Source: Setoptus koraiensis (lineage: Eukaryota; Arthropoda). From it: a DNA stretch of 64,000 nt. A program made the translations under genes and the position numbers. Location of the stretch: positions 806,001-870,000 of the forward strand of contig CM106586.1 of assembly GCA_048013815.1 (NCBI GenBank), in the 5' to 3' direction. The notes beneath the pieces were generated by a model. It was given only the letters and a program-made list of their open reading frames with translations, searched no databases and had not been told where the DNA came from. Every line of letters starts with the position of its first letter. The first letter of the stretch is position 1. Shown here piece by piece: positions 1 to 9,978 of this stretch.

Positions 1-164
1 TGGATCTAGCTGGATATCAAGTTTCATGCTTGTATCTTGAAGTTTCTGTAAAACCGGAAGTTTCCGCACTTCCAGACTACTCAAAGCATTGTCAGGGGGC
101 CCTACGGGCCCTTTGTGTGGAGTTTCATCCAAATCAAAGTGTGGCGCTCTTCGCTAGAACACCC
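1..164 (-). mobile_element. R1-family TIR element, GGG-end fragment
   Basis: The right boundary at 164 is the reverse complement of GGGTGTTCTAGCGAAGAGCG, the GGG-type terminus of the R1 family defined by the 381-1338 copy. Just inside it is the subterminal GGGCCC-TAC-GGGCCC hairpin, followed by the CCGGAAGT-type inverted repeats. The other end lies left of the window, so the target duplication cannot be tested. Confidence 0.75.
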
Positions 165-294
165 GAGAGAGTTAATCCGTCATGCTATGACTTTAACGAT
201 ATAGCCCGGCGGATTTTAGAGGCGCATCCGGTGTTGACACTCACGCTACGCGTGTTATACAACGGGTTAGTGACATATTTGCACTACATTGTAG

Positions 295-330
295 CAACTT
301 GTTAGCGGTCTAGCGACCGCTAACAAGTTG
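295..330. repeat. perfect 16-bp hairpin in LTR-like sequence
   Basis: CAACTTGTTAGCGGTC and its exact reverse complement flank a TAGC loop. A shorter version (GTTAGCGGTC-GCGA-GACCGCTAAC) lies at 47003-47026 in similar flanking sequence, beside an envelope-like remnant. Positions 165-372 are therefore probably a diverged copy of the same LTR-like region. I see no gene there. Confidence 0.6.
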
Positions 331-380
331 ATTTCAAAATTGCCGCTCTGTTTGTGCGCAGATTTGGGGGAGAAACATTC

Positions 381-1338
381 GGGTGTAGTCCCGAAGAGCG
401 CCACACTTCTATTGAGATGAAACTTCACACATGGGGCCCGTAGGGCCCCCTCAGTACAAATTGAGCGGTCCGGAAGTGCGGAAACTCCCGGTTCCGGTTT
501 TAATATAACTTCGAGATACAGACTCAAAACTCGGTACACTGGTAGATTCAAGCATGCTGAGCACAACGCCATCAATTTCAGCCATGTTGGACGCGCGGTT
601 TTTGAGATTTTTGGGAAAAACCAAGAGAAAGTTGTTAAAAGTTGGGGTTGCCCTGATAAGGGCCGTTTTTGTTGGTTTTCACCTCTTGCTTGCTATTCTA
701 TGCGCATGATCTTAGCGAGTTCAGCGAACGGGTCTTTGTTCGATGGAATGCCGTCATTGGACGACCTGCCAGAAGCTATACTTGCGCAATCGGTCGGAAT
801 TACGCTGATTGATGAACTGTTAAATCTGAAGCCTGCGCATTCGATGGGATGCTGTGAAATCTTGGGCTTCACAGTTCGCAGTCTGATTATCTCTTTTGAC
901 AGGGTATGGATTGCAGTCACGTGAGCGGAGGGTAGAGGGCGCAGCCCGATACCCGAAGCGCTCATCAACTCTACCCGAAGGGTTCCCGTCGCACGGAGTC
1001 GTCGCGAGAGCGACGACGGAGATGTGACTGCCTCCAGATTACGAGGCCGCAGGCCGAGTTCTTGGACCCATCACAATCAGAGCGAAGCTAAGGTCTGTTT
1101 CTACTATTCCTTGCTGTATTGGACGCGACTTCATCGATGTACCAAAAATTACCCCGAAAAAATACCCGCAAATCCCCAAGCGGCTGTCGGGTATCGAGAA
1201 ACGCCCATATAGCGTTACCTCGGTTATCTCGGGAACCAAGAATTTCCGCGAATCCATCGCGGTATCAGGGTACAATACCCTACCCAAAAATACCCAAAAT
1301 ACCCCGAAAAAAGTGTGGCGCTCTTCGGGACTATAACC
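381..1338 (+). mobile_element. R1-family TIR element, complete, TSD AAACATTC
   Basis: This 958-bp copy is flanked by direct repeats AAACATTC at 373-380 and 1339-1346. The left end starts GGGTGTAGTCCCGAAGAGCG and the right end, read inward, starts GGTTATAGTCCCGAAGAGCG, both continuing with CCACACTT. Inside are a GGGCCC-GTA-GGGCCC hairpin near 437, CCGGAAGT/ACTTCCGG repeats, a variable middle, and a hairpin cassette at about 905-1060 (GGGC-GCA-GCCC, ACCC-GAA-GGGT, GTCGTCGC-GAGA-GCGACGAC). A GGGTATTTTTGGGTA-rich right arm follows. No transposase is encoded. ORFs in the middle recur in other copies and read as by-products of the repeat. The 8-bp duplication fits hAT, P or Merlin-type transposition; the family is not settled. 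Confidence 0.92.
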
Positions 1339-1540
1339 AAACATTCTTCCCCTCTCAATATTTATGAGAGCGATTGTACATAGATATGGCTTGTTTTGCC
1401 GGCGATTCTTTTATTATACAGAACCTGTTTGTTCAATCCTCTGTTTCTTGCGATGCAGTCCATGGATAATTCTCTACAAGTAGAACAACTTCATGTTTTA
1501 TCTTCCGCTCTGCAAGAGTTTTTGCCGGCGATTCATAATT

Positions 1541-1888
1541 CTTGGTAAACAAATTTTGAACAGCTAGAATGTGATGATGAGGTGGCAGACTTAAAATTCG
1601 ATCATATCTGTAGCTCACTGTGTATTAGGGAGCGGAGCTACTTAAGTCTCAATCAAGCTGCAGCTTACAGTGTGCTAGGGAGTAGGAGCGACCTAAGTCT
1701 CAACTAGAGTGTGGCTTACTGTGTGCTGAGGAGGTGGAGTGACTTAAGTCTCATTCAGGCTGTAGCTTTCTGTGTGCTAAAGAGGGGGCGTGACTCGAAA
1801 TTGTAGGCTTGTGTGTGGATTGCCTCCTCCATTTAGAATCCAACATCACTACGTCATTAGCGCTTAATTAAAATTAAGCGCTAAAAAT
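1541..1888 (-). mobile_element. HINE-like element H, 5' part with 48-bp minisatellite
   Basis: On the minus strand it begins with a T-run and the palindrome AGCGCTTAATTTTAATTAAG around 1862-1888. It continues with sequence shared with the complete copy at 42953-43807: GATGTAGTGATGTTGGAT, then units of about 48 bp carrying CAGCACACAGTAAGCTACAG and GAGACTTAAGTCGCTCC. The 3' hairpin end is missing. The stretch 1347-1540 between this and the R1 copy holds nothing I recognise. Confidence 0.7.
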
Positions 1889-2333
1889 CTGTATCTTCTG
1901 CGATGAGATATGCATGTTGTCCACCAATGATGAATTTGACAAATCTGTCAATGATCAAATCATCACTGAATAAAAATCTTGTGTTGGCGATATCCTTCAT
2001 CAAGCCATGAGAACGTTTATAATGCCTCTTCAGCGTTACATGACTTGTTGATTTTGCATATTCCTGAATACAATCCGGGAACATACATCCCTTTTTATTG
2101 CCAACTGTCATGTATCTAGTTTTAACCCAAATTGAACTAACTGGTTCAGCTGACTCACCTAGATCTGCTGAGCTCTGGGTTTCAACAGTATCTACATCCA
2201 TAACTTCTTGCTGAGTCTGCACTGGAGAATTCTCTGATGAGCTTACTGGATTATCCGTGGCGTCCATGGTAGTGACTGATGAATGTGTTGATATGGTGAT
2301 TGGCATAAAAATATCTCCTTGGTAAATATTCAT
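1881..2333 (-). pseudogene. hAT-like transposase N-terminal exon (BED zinc finger), truncated
   Basis: An ATG at 2333 opens about 150 codons. A low-complexity acidic/Ser/Gln leader is followed by a BED-type zinc finger (GCMFPDC ... HYKRSH, spacing C-x4-C-x15-H-x4-H). A tail, IDRFVKFIIGGQHAYLIAED, then matches the segment after the BED finger in hAT transposases, where Pro-Phe-Ser and Val-Glu usually precede a Phe. The stop TAG is supplied by the T-TTTAGCGC end of the adjacent H element, so the reading frame was cut by that insertion. The RNase H-like catalytic domain is absent. It could be an exon of a domesticated hAT gene. It is the only piece in the window from a superfamily that makes 8-bp duplications, but nothing links it directly to R1. 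Confidence 0.6.
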
Positions 2334-2420
2334 ATCTCCACTAATATGATGACTAATATAATGAATAATATATCGAATGGTCGGTAATAGATGTCTGAAA
2401 CTTAATCTAAATAAATTTTT

Positions 2421-2939
2421 GGTTGTTGTAGCGAAAAGCGACCCGCCCCGATTTCGATGAAACTTCCGGTACGGGTACATCTTGACCTCAGTAGACCTGA
2501 AAAGTTAGTCCGGAAGTGCGGAAACTTCTAGTTCCGGTTTTACATGAAGCTAAGGATAGAGCTCCAAAATTCACCAGAGGGACGTTCCAGGCTACGCCAA
2601 ACACGATAAAATAATATTCAGCTCTCTACGACCTCCGGTTGTCTAGAAATATAGATATTACAAGGGTTTCAAGACCGGAAGTGACCAAATTATCGCTTCG
2701 CTGTGCTCGAGGATGAACATGCGGTGGGTCTGAAAACTCGGCCTGCGGCCTCGTATTCTGGAGGCCATCACATCTCCGTCGTCGCTCACGCGACGACTGC
2801 GTGCGACGGGAACCCTTCGGGTAGAGTTGATGAGCGCTTCGGGTATCGGGCTTCGCCCTCTACCCTCCGCTCGGGTGACTGCAATCCACACAGGAATGAA
2901 GGTGAAAGAATGAACTGGGGACATGTATTTGGCACAGAA
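2421..2939 (-). mobile_element. R1-family element truncated by an H element
   Basis: It starts GGTTGTTGTAGCGAAAAGCG. It carries the GGTT-arm (CTTCCGGTACGGGTACATC), an ACTTCCGG arm and the hairpin cassette at 2735-2893 with GAA and GTGA loops. It closely parallels the complete 41206-42065 copy until GGCACAGAAA, where the H-element 3' end ACAAGTAATACTG takes over at 2940. Confidence 0.8.
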
Positions 2940-3456
2940 ACAAGTAATACTGATCAAATCAGTATTTCGAGCGCTTAATTTTTCGAGTGGACAAGTATTG
3001 TTGAAGGATTCAAAGGAGTTTATGACAACCTGTTAACCACCGAACTTCAAAATGTGACCATCGAACACTGACCACCGAACATCGAACGAGCAGATGAAAC
3101 TAGCATCAAGAATCCGAATTTCCAATTTCCGAATTTCGAATAGTCACCATCGAACTTCGAATTGTTACCACCGAACTTCGATTTGTGACCATCGAACTCT
3201 GTACGAGCACCTGGAACTCGTATCAGAAATTCGAATTTTCAACTTCGAATTTCCAAGTTCGACGTTCGGAATTTGACCATCGAACCTCGACACGAGCAGA
3301 TGAAACTATCATCAGGGATTCTGATTATACCAGTATAAGAGCGCTTAATTTTTCCAGTGAACAATCTTAGAGGTTTGGACAGTTTATTAAGAAGTGATAA
3401 GTGCTAGCTGTCTCTAGAAAGTTTTTCAAGAATTTATCCTGGTGAGAACAGTTTCG
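2940..3456 (-). mobile_element. H element 3' end plus TTCGAA minisatellite, and a second truncated 3' end
   Basis: Read on the minus strand, 2940-2980 is the H 3' terminus: ATTAAGCGCT, the hairpin AATACTGAT-ttg-ATCAGTATT, then ACTTGT. A degenerate minisatellite follows at about 3040-3310, with repeated gaccatcgaa, cgaattttca and gaacgagcagatg motifs. A second, truncated 3' hairpin (CTGATTATACCAGTATAAG plus AGCGCTTAATT) lies at 3331-3355. The sequence 3356-3450 is also present at 21960-22060. Confidence 0.7.
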
Positions 3457-3742
3457 ACAAGTAATACTGATCAAATCAGTATTTCGAGCGCTTAATTTTT
3501 TGGATAGATGAGTATAGTTGGAATAAAGATGCGAGTATGTGACAACATGTCGGAAATGAACATCCATGCCTGTCAGATCAGAGTAGCCGAAAAGATGACA
3601 GAATGAATACAAGTTCTCCAAATTTCTATCGCAGCATGATACACATGTGGATTGCTTGCGTACGGAATTTAGTAAGATTCTTATGGTGAATTTCGCCACA
3701 ATGAGTAATTTAGTTAGACAAACCAATTAGTCAATGGCACAC
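3457..3742 (-). mobile_element. H element 3' region, interrupted by an LTR
   Basis: The 3' terminus ACAAGTAATACTGATC... at 3457 is followed by the conserved 3' segment of the family (gatgcgagtatgtgacaacatg, cctgtcagatcagagtagcc, gcatgatacacatgtgg). Homology to 20548-20851 and 42203-42508 is collinear up to cattgactaattgg / GGCACAC at 3742. There the copy stops, exactly where the LTR begins. Confidence 0.75.
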
Positions 3743-4056
3743 TGTAACGCTTTGACTGTTGAAGGTTTGATTTAATCGACGCAAACAATAATTGACTATG
3801 ATTTTGTGTTTTATATACTATAAGACTTTATTTTCAACTACTCTCTTCAACATCGATTCGCCTCTCTTATATACTATTTCTCTCGACAGTTCAGTCTTTC
3901 TCTTCTCGTTCTAGTCTCCTGTACGGTGCAATAGGCGTATTGCACGAGACACGCGTGTTTTAATGTAAGACAATCAAGAAGCGGAACAGAAAGAAATTAA
4001 TCGCATCGCGCGCGTAATGCACAGTATAAAGAATTCATGTTGCACAGCGTGCTACA
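3743..4056 (-). mobile_element. LTR (3' LTR of the minus-strand gypsy element)
   Basis: On the minus strand it runs TGTAGCACGCTG ... GTTACA (314 bp, TG...CA). Immediately upstream, at 4057-4068, is a purine-rich tract (GCAGAGGAGGA on the minus strand) that fits a polypurine tract. It follows the RING ORF and pol on the same strand. The outer boundary interrupts a well-conserved H element, which fixes the edge independently. The partner 5' LTR is not in the window, so the usual 4-6 bp duplication cannot be confirmed. Confidence 0.65.
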
Positions 4057-4103
4057 TCCTCCTCTGCTGAACTAAACTAACGGTCTCGATTAGCTGAATA
4101 TAA

Positions 4104-4901
4104 TTATTCCCAGATCTCTTCGTCGGGATACGCGTACTCGGCAGGTACTCCATCGTTCACTACCATCGAGTTGGTTGTTGACAGGTTTATACCGTTTAAA
4201 GTTCTCTCCAGTGAGTTATTATAGAGTATAGCGACTGACTTCGTCCAATTTTGTAATTCAGAGTCGACCACACTCACATATGTATTGGATTGTCCAAACT
4301 CTAGAGCGCTGACACACGTTTCTGGACTTAATACACGGTGATAATTGACAACTAATGAAGTGGAATGGTTGAAACCCGATCCTGTAAGTCGTCTCGCTTC
4401 TTCGAATAAATAACTTATGTTGCCGTTCGGTCTTAGATCAACTCGTTTTGTTTGGCCTTCGTACAATAAAGTAATCTTTCTGGTTCTCAATCTGGACAAT
4501 ACGAATGGATTTGAAATTGTGCTCGCTTGGTCTGTATTAACTCCTCTTGAAAATCCACTCATCTTAGGAAACGATGTACACTTGATTCGGTGCTTTTCGA
4601 CTTGCTGAATGATAATTTCTTCGGTACAATGAGTACACTTAAATTTCAACATCGCATGTATGTTTGCTAATGGTCGACAAATCGGTTTCATCGTTGATTC
4701 AGTTACTCTTTCTGGACATAAAGAACACTTGGGTGTTTCCGTTGCTAGTATACTTTGAACACAGTCTATGCAATAAATACTTTCACAAGATTTGTAGGCA
4801 TGATGGTAATACGGTTCCACTGGAATTGCTTTACAAGTGGTACATATGAAATGTTCAACCAGTGTCCGATCTTCAAATTGTTCAATCTCGATTACTGTCA
4901 T
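4104..4901 (-). CDS. RING/TRAF-type zinc-finger ORF between gypsy pol and LTR
   Basis: This is a 265-aa ORF with a good ATG. Residues 20-62 form a RING-like cysteine array (C20, C23, C39, C44, C47, C59, C62). The usual CxHxxC core reads CESIYC, so the histidine ligand is replaced by Ser. A TRAF-type finger follows (CTHC ... EKHRIKC, about residues 89-108). The rest, about 110-265, is unrecognised, with a possible beta-rich domain. RING-TRAF proteins are usually E3 ubiquitin ligases or adaptors; the altered ligand makes activity uncertain. It lies 415 bp downstream of pol on the same strand and before the LTR, the slot where env sits in errantiviruses, so I infer an accessory ORF carried by the retrotransposon. 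A host gene trapped by chance is the alternative. Confidence 0.7.
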   Translation of the reverse strand: MTVIEIEQFEDRTLVEHFICTTCKAIPVEPYYHHAYKSCESIYCIDCVQSILATETPKCSLCPERVTESTMKPICRPLANIHAMLKFKCTHCTEEIIIQQVEKHRIKCTSFPKMSGFSRGVNTDQASTISNPFVLSRLRTRKITLLYEGQTKRVDLRPNGNISYLFEEARRLTGSGFNHSTSLVVNYHRVLSPETCVSALEFGQSNTYVSVVDSELQNWTKSVAILYNNSLERTLNGINLSTTNSMVVNDGVPAEYAYPDEEIWE

Positions 4902-5316
4902 TACTATTATCTAACTAATTGTCCTATGATTCAGTGATACTATACTGTTGTGAATTACCAAAGCTTCTCTTCTGTGGTGATAATACTAATTGTTGTATAA
5001 ATTCGTTGTTTCTCTTGAATAAATGATGGTTGAATTAATTAACTGTTAATCTCATTGGGATCTCGCTTATTCTATAGTTACACGGTTCAGTGCTAACAAT
5101 GGAATGAATGCGTAACACGTTTTCTCTTCGAATATCACGATCACGGTTAGTATACATCCTCTAGGTGCATGTAACAGGCGCAATTTTTGAAACGCCGATT
5201 GATTGATTGATTTTGATGTGCAAGAGCCGACTCTGCTCAGGCTCACGTAATATTTACATAATTATTCACACGTAATCTACAAGTGATTGTTTGCGATGAA
5301 TTTCTCGCTTGAATAT
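4902..5316. other. spacer between pol and the RING ORF
   Basis: No ORF with protein-like composition is visible. The sequence is A+T-rich with a short GATT repeat near 5203. It may hold signals for expressing the downstream ORF, for example a splice acceptor on the minus strand, but I cannot point to one with confidence. Confidence 0.4.
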
Positions 5317-7987
5317 TCACTGACGTTGCTTTCTTCTACATTGGTTTCCTCTTCTTTGTGTATTTATATGGTCATACTCTATTGTTGAGTCACTATCTGC
5401 ATCTGAACTGAATTCTTGTCGAGACATATTTGTAAGATCATTGATTTCGTTGCCGAATCTTTGATTATCCACTCCCTCCTCTGCTAAGGATTGACTGTGG
5501 TCCTCTATGTTTGTTATTAGTGGCTGTTGTTGACCTGTCACTTCATTGTGGTCTCTTTCAACATATTTCTCTAACCTCTCAACATTCACTAATTGGTGCT
5601 GGACAACTCCCTTCAGATTGACTATCTCGTAGATATTAGGGTTGTCAAATACTCGTGTGACTCGATATGGTCCCTTTCTTATGTAATCAAACTTTTTGCC
5701 TACTAATGTTCTGACAGGAACTGTGAGTAAGACTAGATCACCAATGTCAAATGAGATGTTCATTCTGTCATCTTCTAGCCTGTTCATGTTTCTTAGTTGT
5801 GATTTCCGTATGGACTCTTGAACAATGTTTCTTATATCTCCTACTTTGTATCTATGTTCATCACCATCTTCTACGTCGAACGTATTCATCAATGTATCTG
5901 CATCTATGACGGGATCTTTGCAAAATACTAATTTATAAGGTGTCTGACCTGTTGTCTCATTGACGCTTGTGTTGTATGCAAATGTAATTTCACGTAGATA
6001 TTTATGCCAGTATTTTCTCTCCTGCTGTTTCAATGCTGCGATACTACTACCTAAAACTCTATGGAATCTCTCAGTTACTCCGTTGGTCTTTGGATGATAA
6101 GATGATGTTTTAATACGACCGATACCATGACTTTCAAAGAATTGATTCGCTTCTTCACTCACGAAGTTAGTTCCTCGATCGCTTATGATTTCTCTGGGAT
6201 TTCCAAATATTCTTAAGAAGTGTTTTGTCAACTTGTAACATATCGTTGTTGTATCGTGTTTCTTCAGTGGTAACAAGGTGACCCATTTGCTATAATGATC
6301 GACGATAGTTAAGACCCATTTATGTCCTTTGATCGAAGGTACAATTTTTCCCCAGGTGTCGACTCCTACTATATCAAATAGTCCACTTGGTGCGGGCATA
6401 AGCTGTGGTCTACCATATGGCTTGTGGTTAGAAGCTTTTCTCCTCTGACAATGGATACATGAACTGACATAACTCTTCACACAATTTTTCAAGTTTGGCC
6501 AATAAAATCTGGATGCAACCTTTCTAAATGTCTTTTCAATACCTAAGTGAGCTGAATTATCATGGCAAGACTTCAGGACGGCTTGTCTCCATGTAATAGG
6601 AACAACTGTGACATATTTGAATTCCTTATCGATCTTCACTCTTTTGAATAGACGTCCATTAATCAATTTGAAATTCTTCACGGATAATTGTTGTCTGATA
6701 TTCAGATCATTTCTCTTCAGCAATTCAATCACGGGCTTACATTGAGCATCTGCATCTTGTTGAGCTACAATATCATCGACTTCACCTGCTGTATACACTT
6801 GTATATCTTCGAGATCATCGTCGTCTTCATCTGGTGACTGAATCAATGGGTTGCGTGAAATGTAATCTACATCGCCATGACATATACCTGGTTTATATAT
6901 TATGTTGTGACGGAATGGTTGGAGCTTCAGTGCCCACCGAGCTAAACGTCCGTTCTGATCCTTAATATTCATCAAATATTGCAGCGCTTTGTGATCAGTA
7001 GTCACTGTAAATTTACGATTCCACAGATAGTGTCTAAGTTTAGTTACACACCATAATATTGCATAAGCTTCTTTGTCAGTGACTGTATAGTTGCGTTCGC
7101 TCTTCTTTAGCATTTTGCTGACATAGCATATCACACCATTGAGTGATGGATCTTTAGAAGTTTGCATAAGAATACCCCCTATTGCGTAATCGCAGGCATC
7201 TGTTCGTAGCTCCAGATCACTGTTGGGGTCATAATGAACTAAAACTGGGCTCTCAGTTATAAGATTCTTGATGGTTTCAAATGCATGATCAGCTTCCTCT
7301 GACCAGTCGATCTTTTCTCTTTTGCCTTTCTTGTTTATGATCAGTTTGTTTATCGGTGCTACAATTTTGGCGAGGTCAGGAATAAACTTACGGAAGAAAG
7401 ATGCTAAACCAGTGAATGATCTCACATCAGTGACGGTTTCAGGTCTTTTGAATGATTTCACTGTATCAATACGAGCTGGATCTGGTCTTACACCTTCAGC
7501 TGATATCAGATGTCCTAGATATTCAACAGATTTGCGTATGAATCTGCACTTTTTCGGTCTTATCTTGATATTGTTCTTCTCTAATCTTTCGAGTATTTGT
7601 CCAAGATGCTGTAAATGATCGTCGAATGACGCACTAAATACTATAATATCGTCAAAGTAGACGTAACAGGATTTTCTTACTAGATCTCCTAATAACATAT
7701 TCATCAATCTCACAGCTGTAGCAGGTGCTCCACATAATCCAAATGGCATGACACTATATTCATAGAGGCCAAAAGGTACTACAAAAGCGGTTTTGCACTT
7801 ATCTTCTTCTCTCATAGGAATCTGCCAGTACATTAAAGCAATATCTATTGTACTAAAGTATCTCTTGTTACCTAATAGGTCTTCGATCTCAGCCATTGAT
7901 GGAATTGGATAAGCACTCTGTTCTGTAATGGAGTTGAGTTTGCGGTAATCTACACACATTCTAGTATCACCTGTTTTCTTTCGAATT
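5317..7987 (-). CDS. pol: Ty3/gypsy Pol: reverse transcriptase, RNase H, integrase (5'-truncated)
   Basis: This is an uninterrupted frame of about 880 residues. RT comes first (MCVDYRKLN, FSTIDI, MPFGLCGAPA, catalytic YFDDIIVFS at about 101-109). RNase H follows (LRTDACDYAIGG, TDHKAL). Integrase has an HHCC finger (HLGIEK ... CIHCQRRK) and a DDE core (GVDTWG, SDRGTNF, PKTNGVTERFHR). A C-terminal GPY-type module (KGPYRVTRV) and an acidic tail complete it. There is no chromodomain, so it is not a typical chromovirus. The catalytic residues I can see are intact and there are no internal stops. The N-terminal end, including protease and the start of RT, is replaced at 7988 by an H element 3' terminus. 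Gag and protease are missing here; whether they survive beyond the gap at 8366 is unknown. Confidence 0.95.
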
Positions 7988-8365
7988 ACAAGTGATCCTG
8001 ATTCAATCAGTATCTCGAGCGCTTAATTTTTTAGATAGACGAGTATCGTCGGAATATGGATGCGAGCATGTGACAACATGTAGGAGATACACATCTAGGC
8101 CTGTCAGATCAGAGTAGCCGGAAAGATGACAGAATGAATACAAGTTCTCCAAATTTATATCGCAACAAGATAAACATGTGGGCGAGCAGCTGGAACTCTT
8201 ATGAGGAATTCGAATTTTCAATATTCGAAGTTCAAATTGTTACCATCGGACTCCGACCATTGAACACTGACCAAGGAACTCTGAACGAGCATCAGATGAA
8301 ACTATCATCAGGAATTGGTATTTTCGAATTTCGAATTTCCAAGTTCAAATTGTGACCATCAAAGT
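7988..8365 (-). mobile_element. H element inserted in gypsy pol; runs into gap
   Basis: The 3' terminus (minus strand: hairpin GATTGAATCAG/GATC, then ACTTGT) abuts pol at 7988. The conserved 3' segment runs to about 8178, then a TTCGAA-type minisatellite (8180-8365) runs into the 500-N gap. The 5' end would be inside or beyond the gap. Confidence 0.75.
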
Positions 8366-8865
8366 NNNNNNNNNNNNNNNNNNNNNNNNNNNNNNNNNNN
8401 NNNNNNNNNNNNNNNNNNNNNNNNNNNNNNNNNNNNNNNNNNNNNNNNNNNNNNNNNNNNNNNNNNNNNNNNNNNNNNNNNNNNNNNNNNNNNNNNNNNN
8501 NNNNNNNNNNNNNNNNNNNNNNNNNNNNNNNNNNNNNNNNNNNNNNNNNNNNNNNNNNNNNNNNNNNNNNNNNNNNNNNNNNNNNNNNNNNNNNNNNNNN
8601 NNNNNNNNNNNNNNNNNNNNNNNNNNNNNNNNNNNNNNNNNNNNNNNNNNNNNNNNNNNNNNNNNNNNNNNNNNNNNNNNNNNNNNNNNNNNNNNNNNNN
8701 NNNNNNNNNNNNNNNNNNNNNNNNNNNNNNNNNNNNNNNNNNNNNNNNNNNNNNNNNNNNNNNNNNNNNNNNNNNNNNNNNNNNNNNNNNNNNNNNNNNN
8801 NNNNNNNNNNNNNNNNNNNNNNNNNNNNNNNNNNNNNNNNNNNNNNNNNNNNNNNNNNNNNNNNN
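8366..8865. other. assembly gap (500 N)
   Basis: There are exactly 500 N, the same as the other two gaps, so this is a placeholder of unknown true size. Its left edge is inside an H-element minisatellite. Confidence 0.99.
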
Positions 8866-9105
8866 TGAAATTCTAGGTTTCGACCTATATACAGGCCGAT
8901 ATACCTATATAGGCCTGTAGTGAAGGGTCAACTCGCTAATCCAGGCCTGTAGTCAGCATCATACCAGCTAATTCAGACCTGAAGTGGCTACAGAGTACAA
9001 TACACGCCTGTATTCTCTGAATGAATGTCAATGGAAGTGCCCAAAAAATGACCTAATTCTACATAGATCACCCATCTGATGGTGAGATATATTGTCTTGC
9101 TATGA
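8866..9105. repeat. AGGCCTGTA-rich short repeats
   Basis: Several copies of caggcctgtag and its reverse complement tacaggcc are spread over 8880-9015 around a ctatataggcctgtag palindrome. No protein-like ORF. It precedes a glutamine-rich chromodomain ORF and may be its promoter region. Confidence 0.4.
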
Positions 9106-9525
9106 AATGAATATGATGAGCAACAACAGCACGTACAACAACAACAACAACAACAACAATATCAACAACAACCACAATACCAACAACAACAAGAACCGAT
9201 ACAACTACACGTTGTTTCCCAGCCACAAGAATATGTACAACAACATGTATCACAGCAGCAACAACAACCACAGCAACAATATATTCAACAATATTATCAA
9301 CCTCAACAACAATACAGCACACAAAATATAGCATTTGGGCATGCAGAATGGTCCGATGTATACTCGATTGTGGACCATGCCATAATAAATAACAAAATAT
9401 ATTATAAAATAAAGTGGGCCCCAATTGGCCGCTTTCCTGACAGTTTGGAGCCAACAGACAATTGCCTATGCGATAAATTTATACGCAGGTATTTTGAAAA
9501 TCTCTCATTATATGGGAGATTCTAA
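9106..9525 (+). CDS. glutamine-rich chromodomain protein (no start codon visible)
   Basis: The open frame begins after a TGA at 9103-9105 and ends TAA at 9523-9525. About 70 residues are dominated by Gln, encoded by CAA/CAG runs. A chromodomain follows: AEWSDVYSIVDHAII, YYKIKWAPIGRFPDSLEP, CDKFIRRYFE. Compared with HP1-type chromodomains, the first cage residue is Trp and the central Trp is kept, but the third aromatic is replaced (WAPI). Methyl-lysine binding is therefore doubtful. No ATG lies in this frame upstream of the Gln run, so it needs an upstream exon or is a 5'-truncated copy. It is followed directly by an LTR-like module. Related copies are at 23246-25249, 25765-26205 and 32607-32939. 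Confidence 0.7.
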   Translation, partial: NEYDEQQQHVQQQQQQQQYQQQPQYQQQQEPIQLHVVSQPQEYVQQHVSQQQQQPQQQYIQQYYQPQQQYSTQNIAFGHAEWSDVYSIVDHAIINNKIYYKIKWAPIGRFPDSLEPTDNCLCDKFIRRYFENLSLYGRF

Positions 9526-9528
9526 ATT

Positions 9529-9800
9529 TTTGGTGGGAGTAAAGAACAGTGAAAAATAAGCACCTCCCATAGCAGCACAAAACTCCTCCCATCATGATGA
9601 GACTCCTCCCATCATAGAAACAAGCTCCGCCTAATATTAAATGCAAGCTCCTCCCCTATATAGGCTCTAGGGAGAGCACTGATGCCAAAAAAGATTACTT
9701 GTATCTGACTATCAATAAATACAATAAGTAGTATAAACAGTACATTGCATTGCTAGTATTTTATTCTCTATCTATTAGTGTGTTGTACATCTTGCTCGCA
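9529..9800 (+). mobile_element. LTR-like module after chromodomain ORF
   Basis: It begins TGGGAGTAAAG just after the stop codon. It contains CTCCTCCC motifs (gctcctccc, actcctcccatc), a TATATAGG box at 9656-9663, GGGAGAGCACTGATGCC about 12 bp later, and AATAAA at 9714-9719. The order TATA, short transcribed R-like stretch, AATAAA is that of an LTR. It aligns with 10890-11110, 25252-25500 and (reversed) 12050-12280, but this copy lacks the second, TATATAAG, box. Confidence 0.6.
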
Positions 9801-9978
9801 ACATTCTGTGCAAGTATGATCAGCCATCAATAGGCCGTATTCGAGACAGAAAGAAATTTCGGATGACGGATGTCTCAAGATATATAAATATCATAAATAT
9901 AAATAAATAAATACAGCATCCATTACTTCATTATTATATTATTTAACATTCATTTTCATTTCGCTCTGTATCGTTCAT

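Noticed and set aside
700-968. ORFs on both strands that recur at about 31040-31250 and 62470-62734
   Set aside because: They are the same R1 middle segment in different copies. The frames run on into the hairpin cassette, and copies carry indels without frame preservation, so they are not treated as genes.
905-1060. Cassette as a tRNA or tRNA-derived SINE head
   Set aside because: I could not find a proper A box / B box pair or a cloverleaf; the hairpins are in series, not folded around a core.
5317-7987. Chromovirus assignment of the gypsy pol because chromodomain ORFs are nearby
   Set aside because: Its integrase C-terminus has a GPY module and acidic tail but no chromodomain, and the chromodomain ORFs sit with a different LTR-like module.
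9068-9454. Val-rich minus-strand ORF and Asn-rich plus-strand ORF
   Set aside because: Out-of-frame readings of the CAA run. The Gln frame leads into the chromodomain and is the meaningful one.
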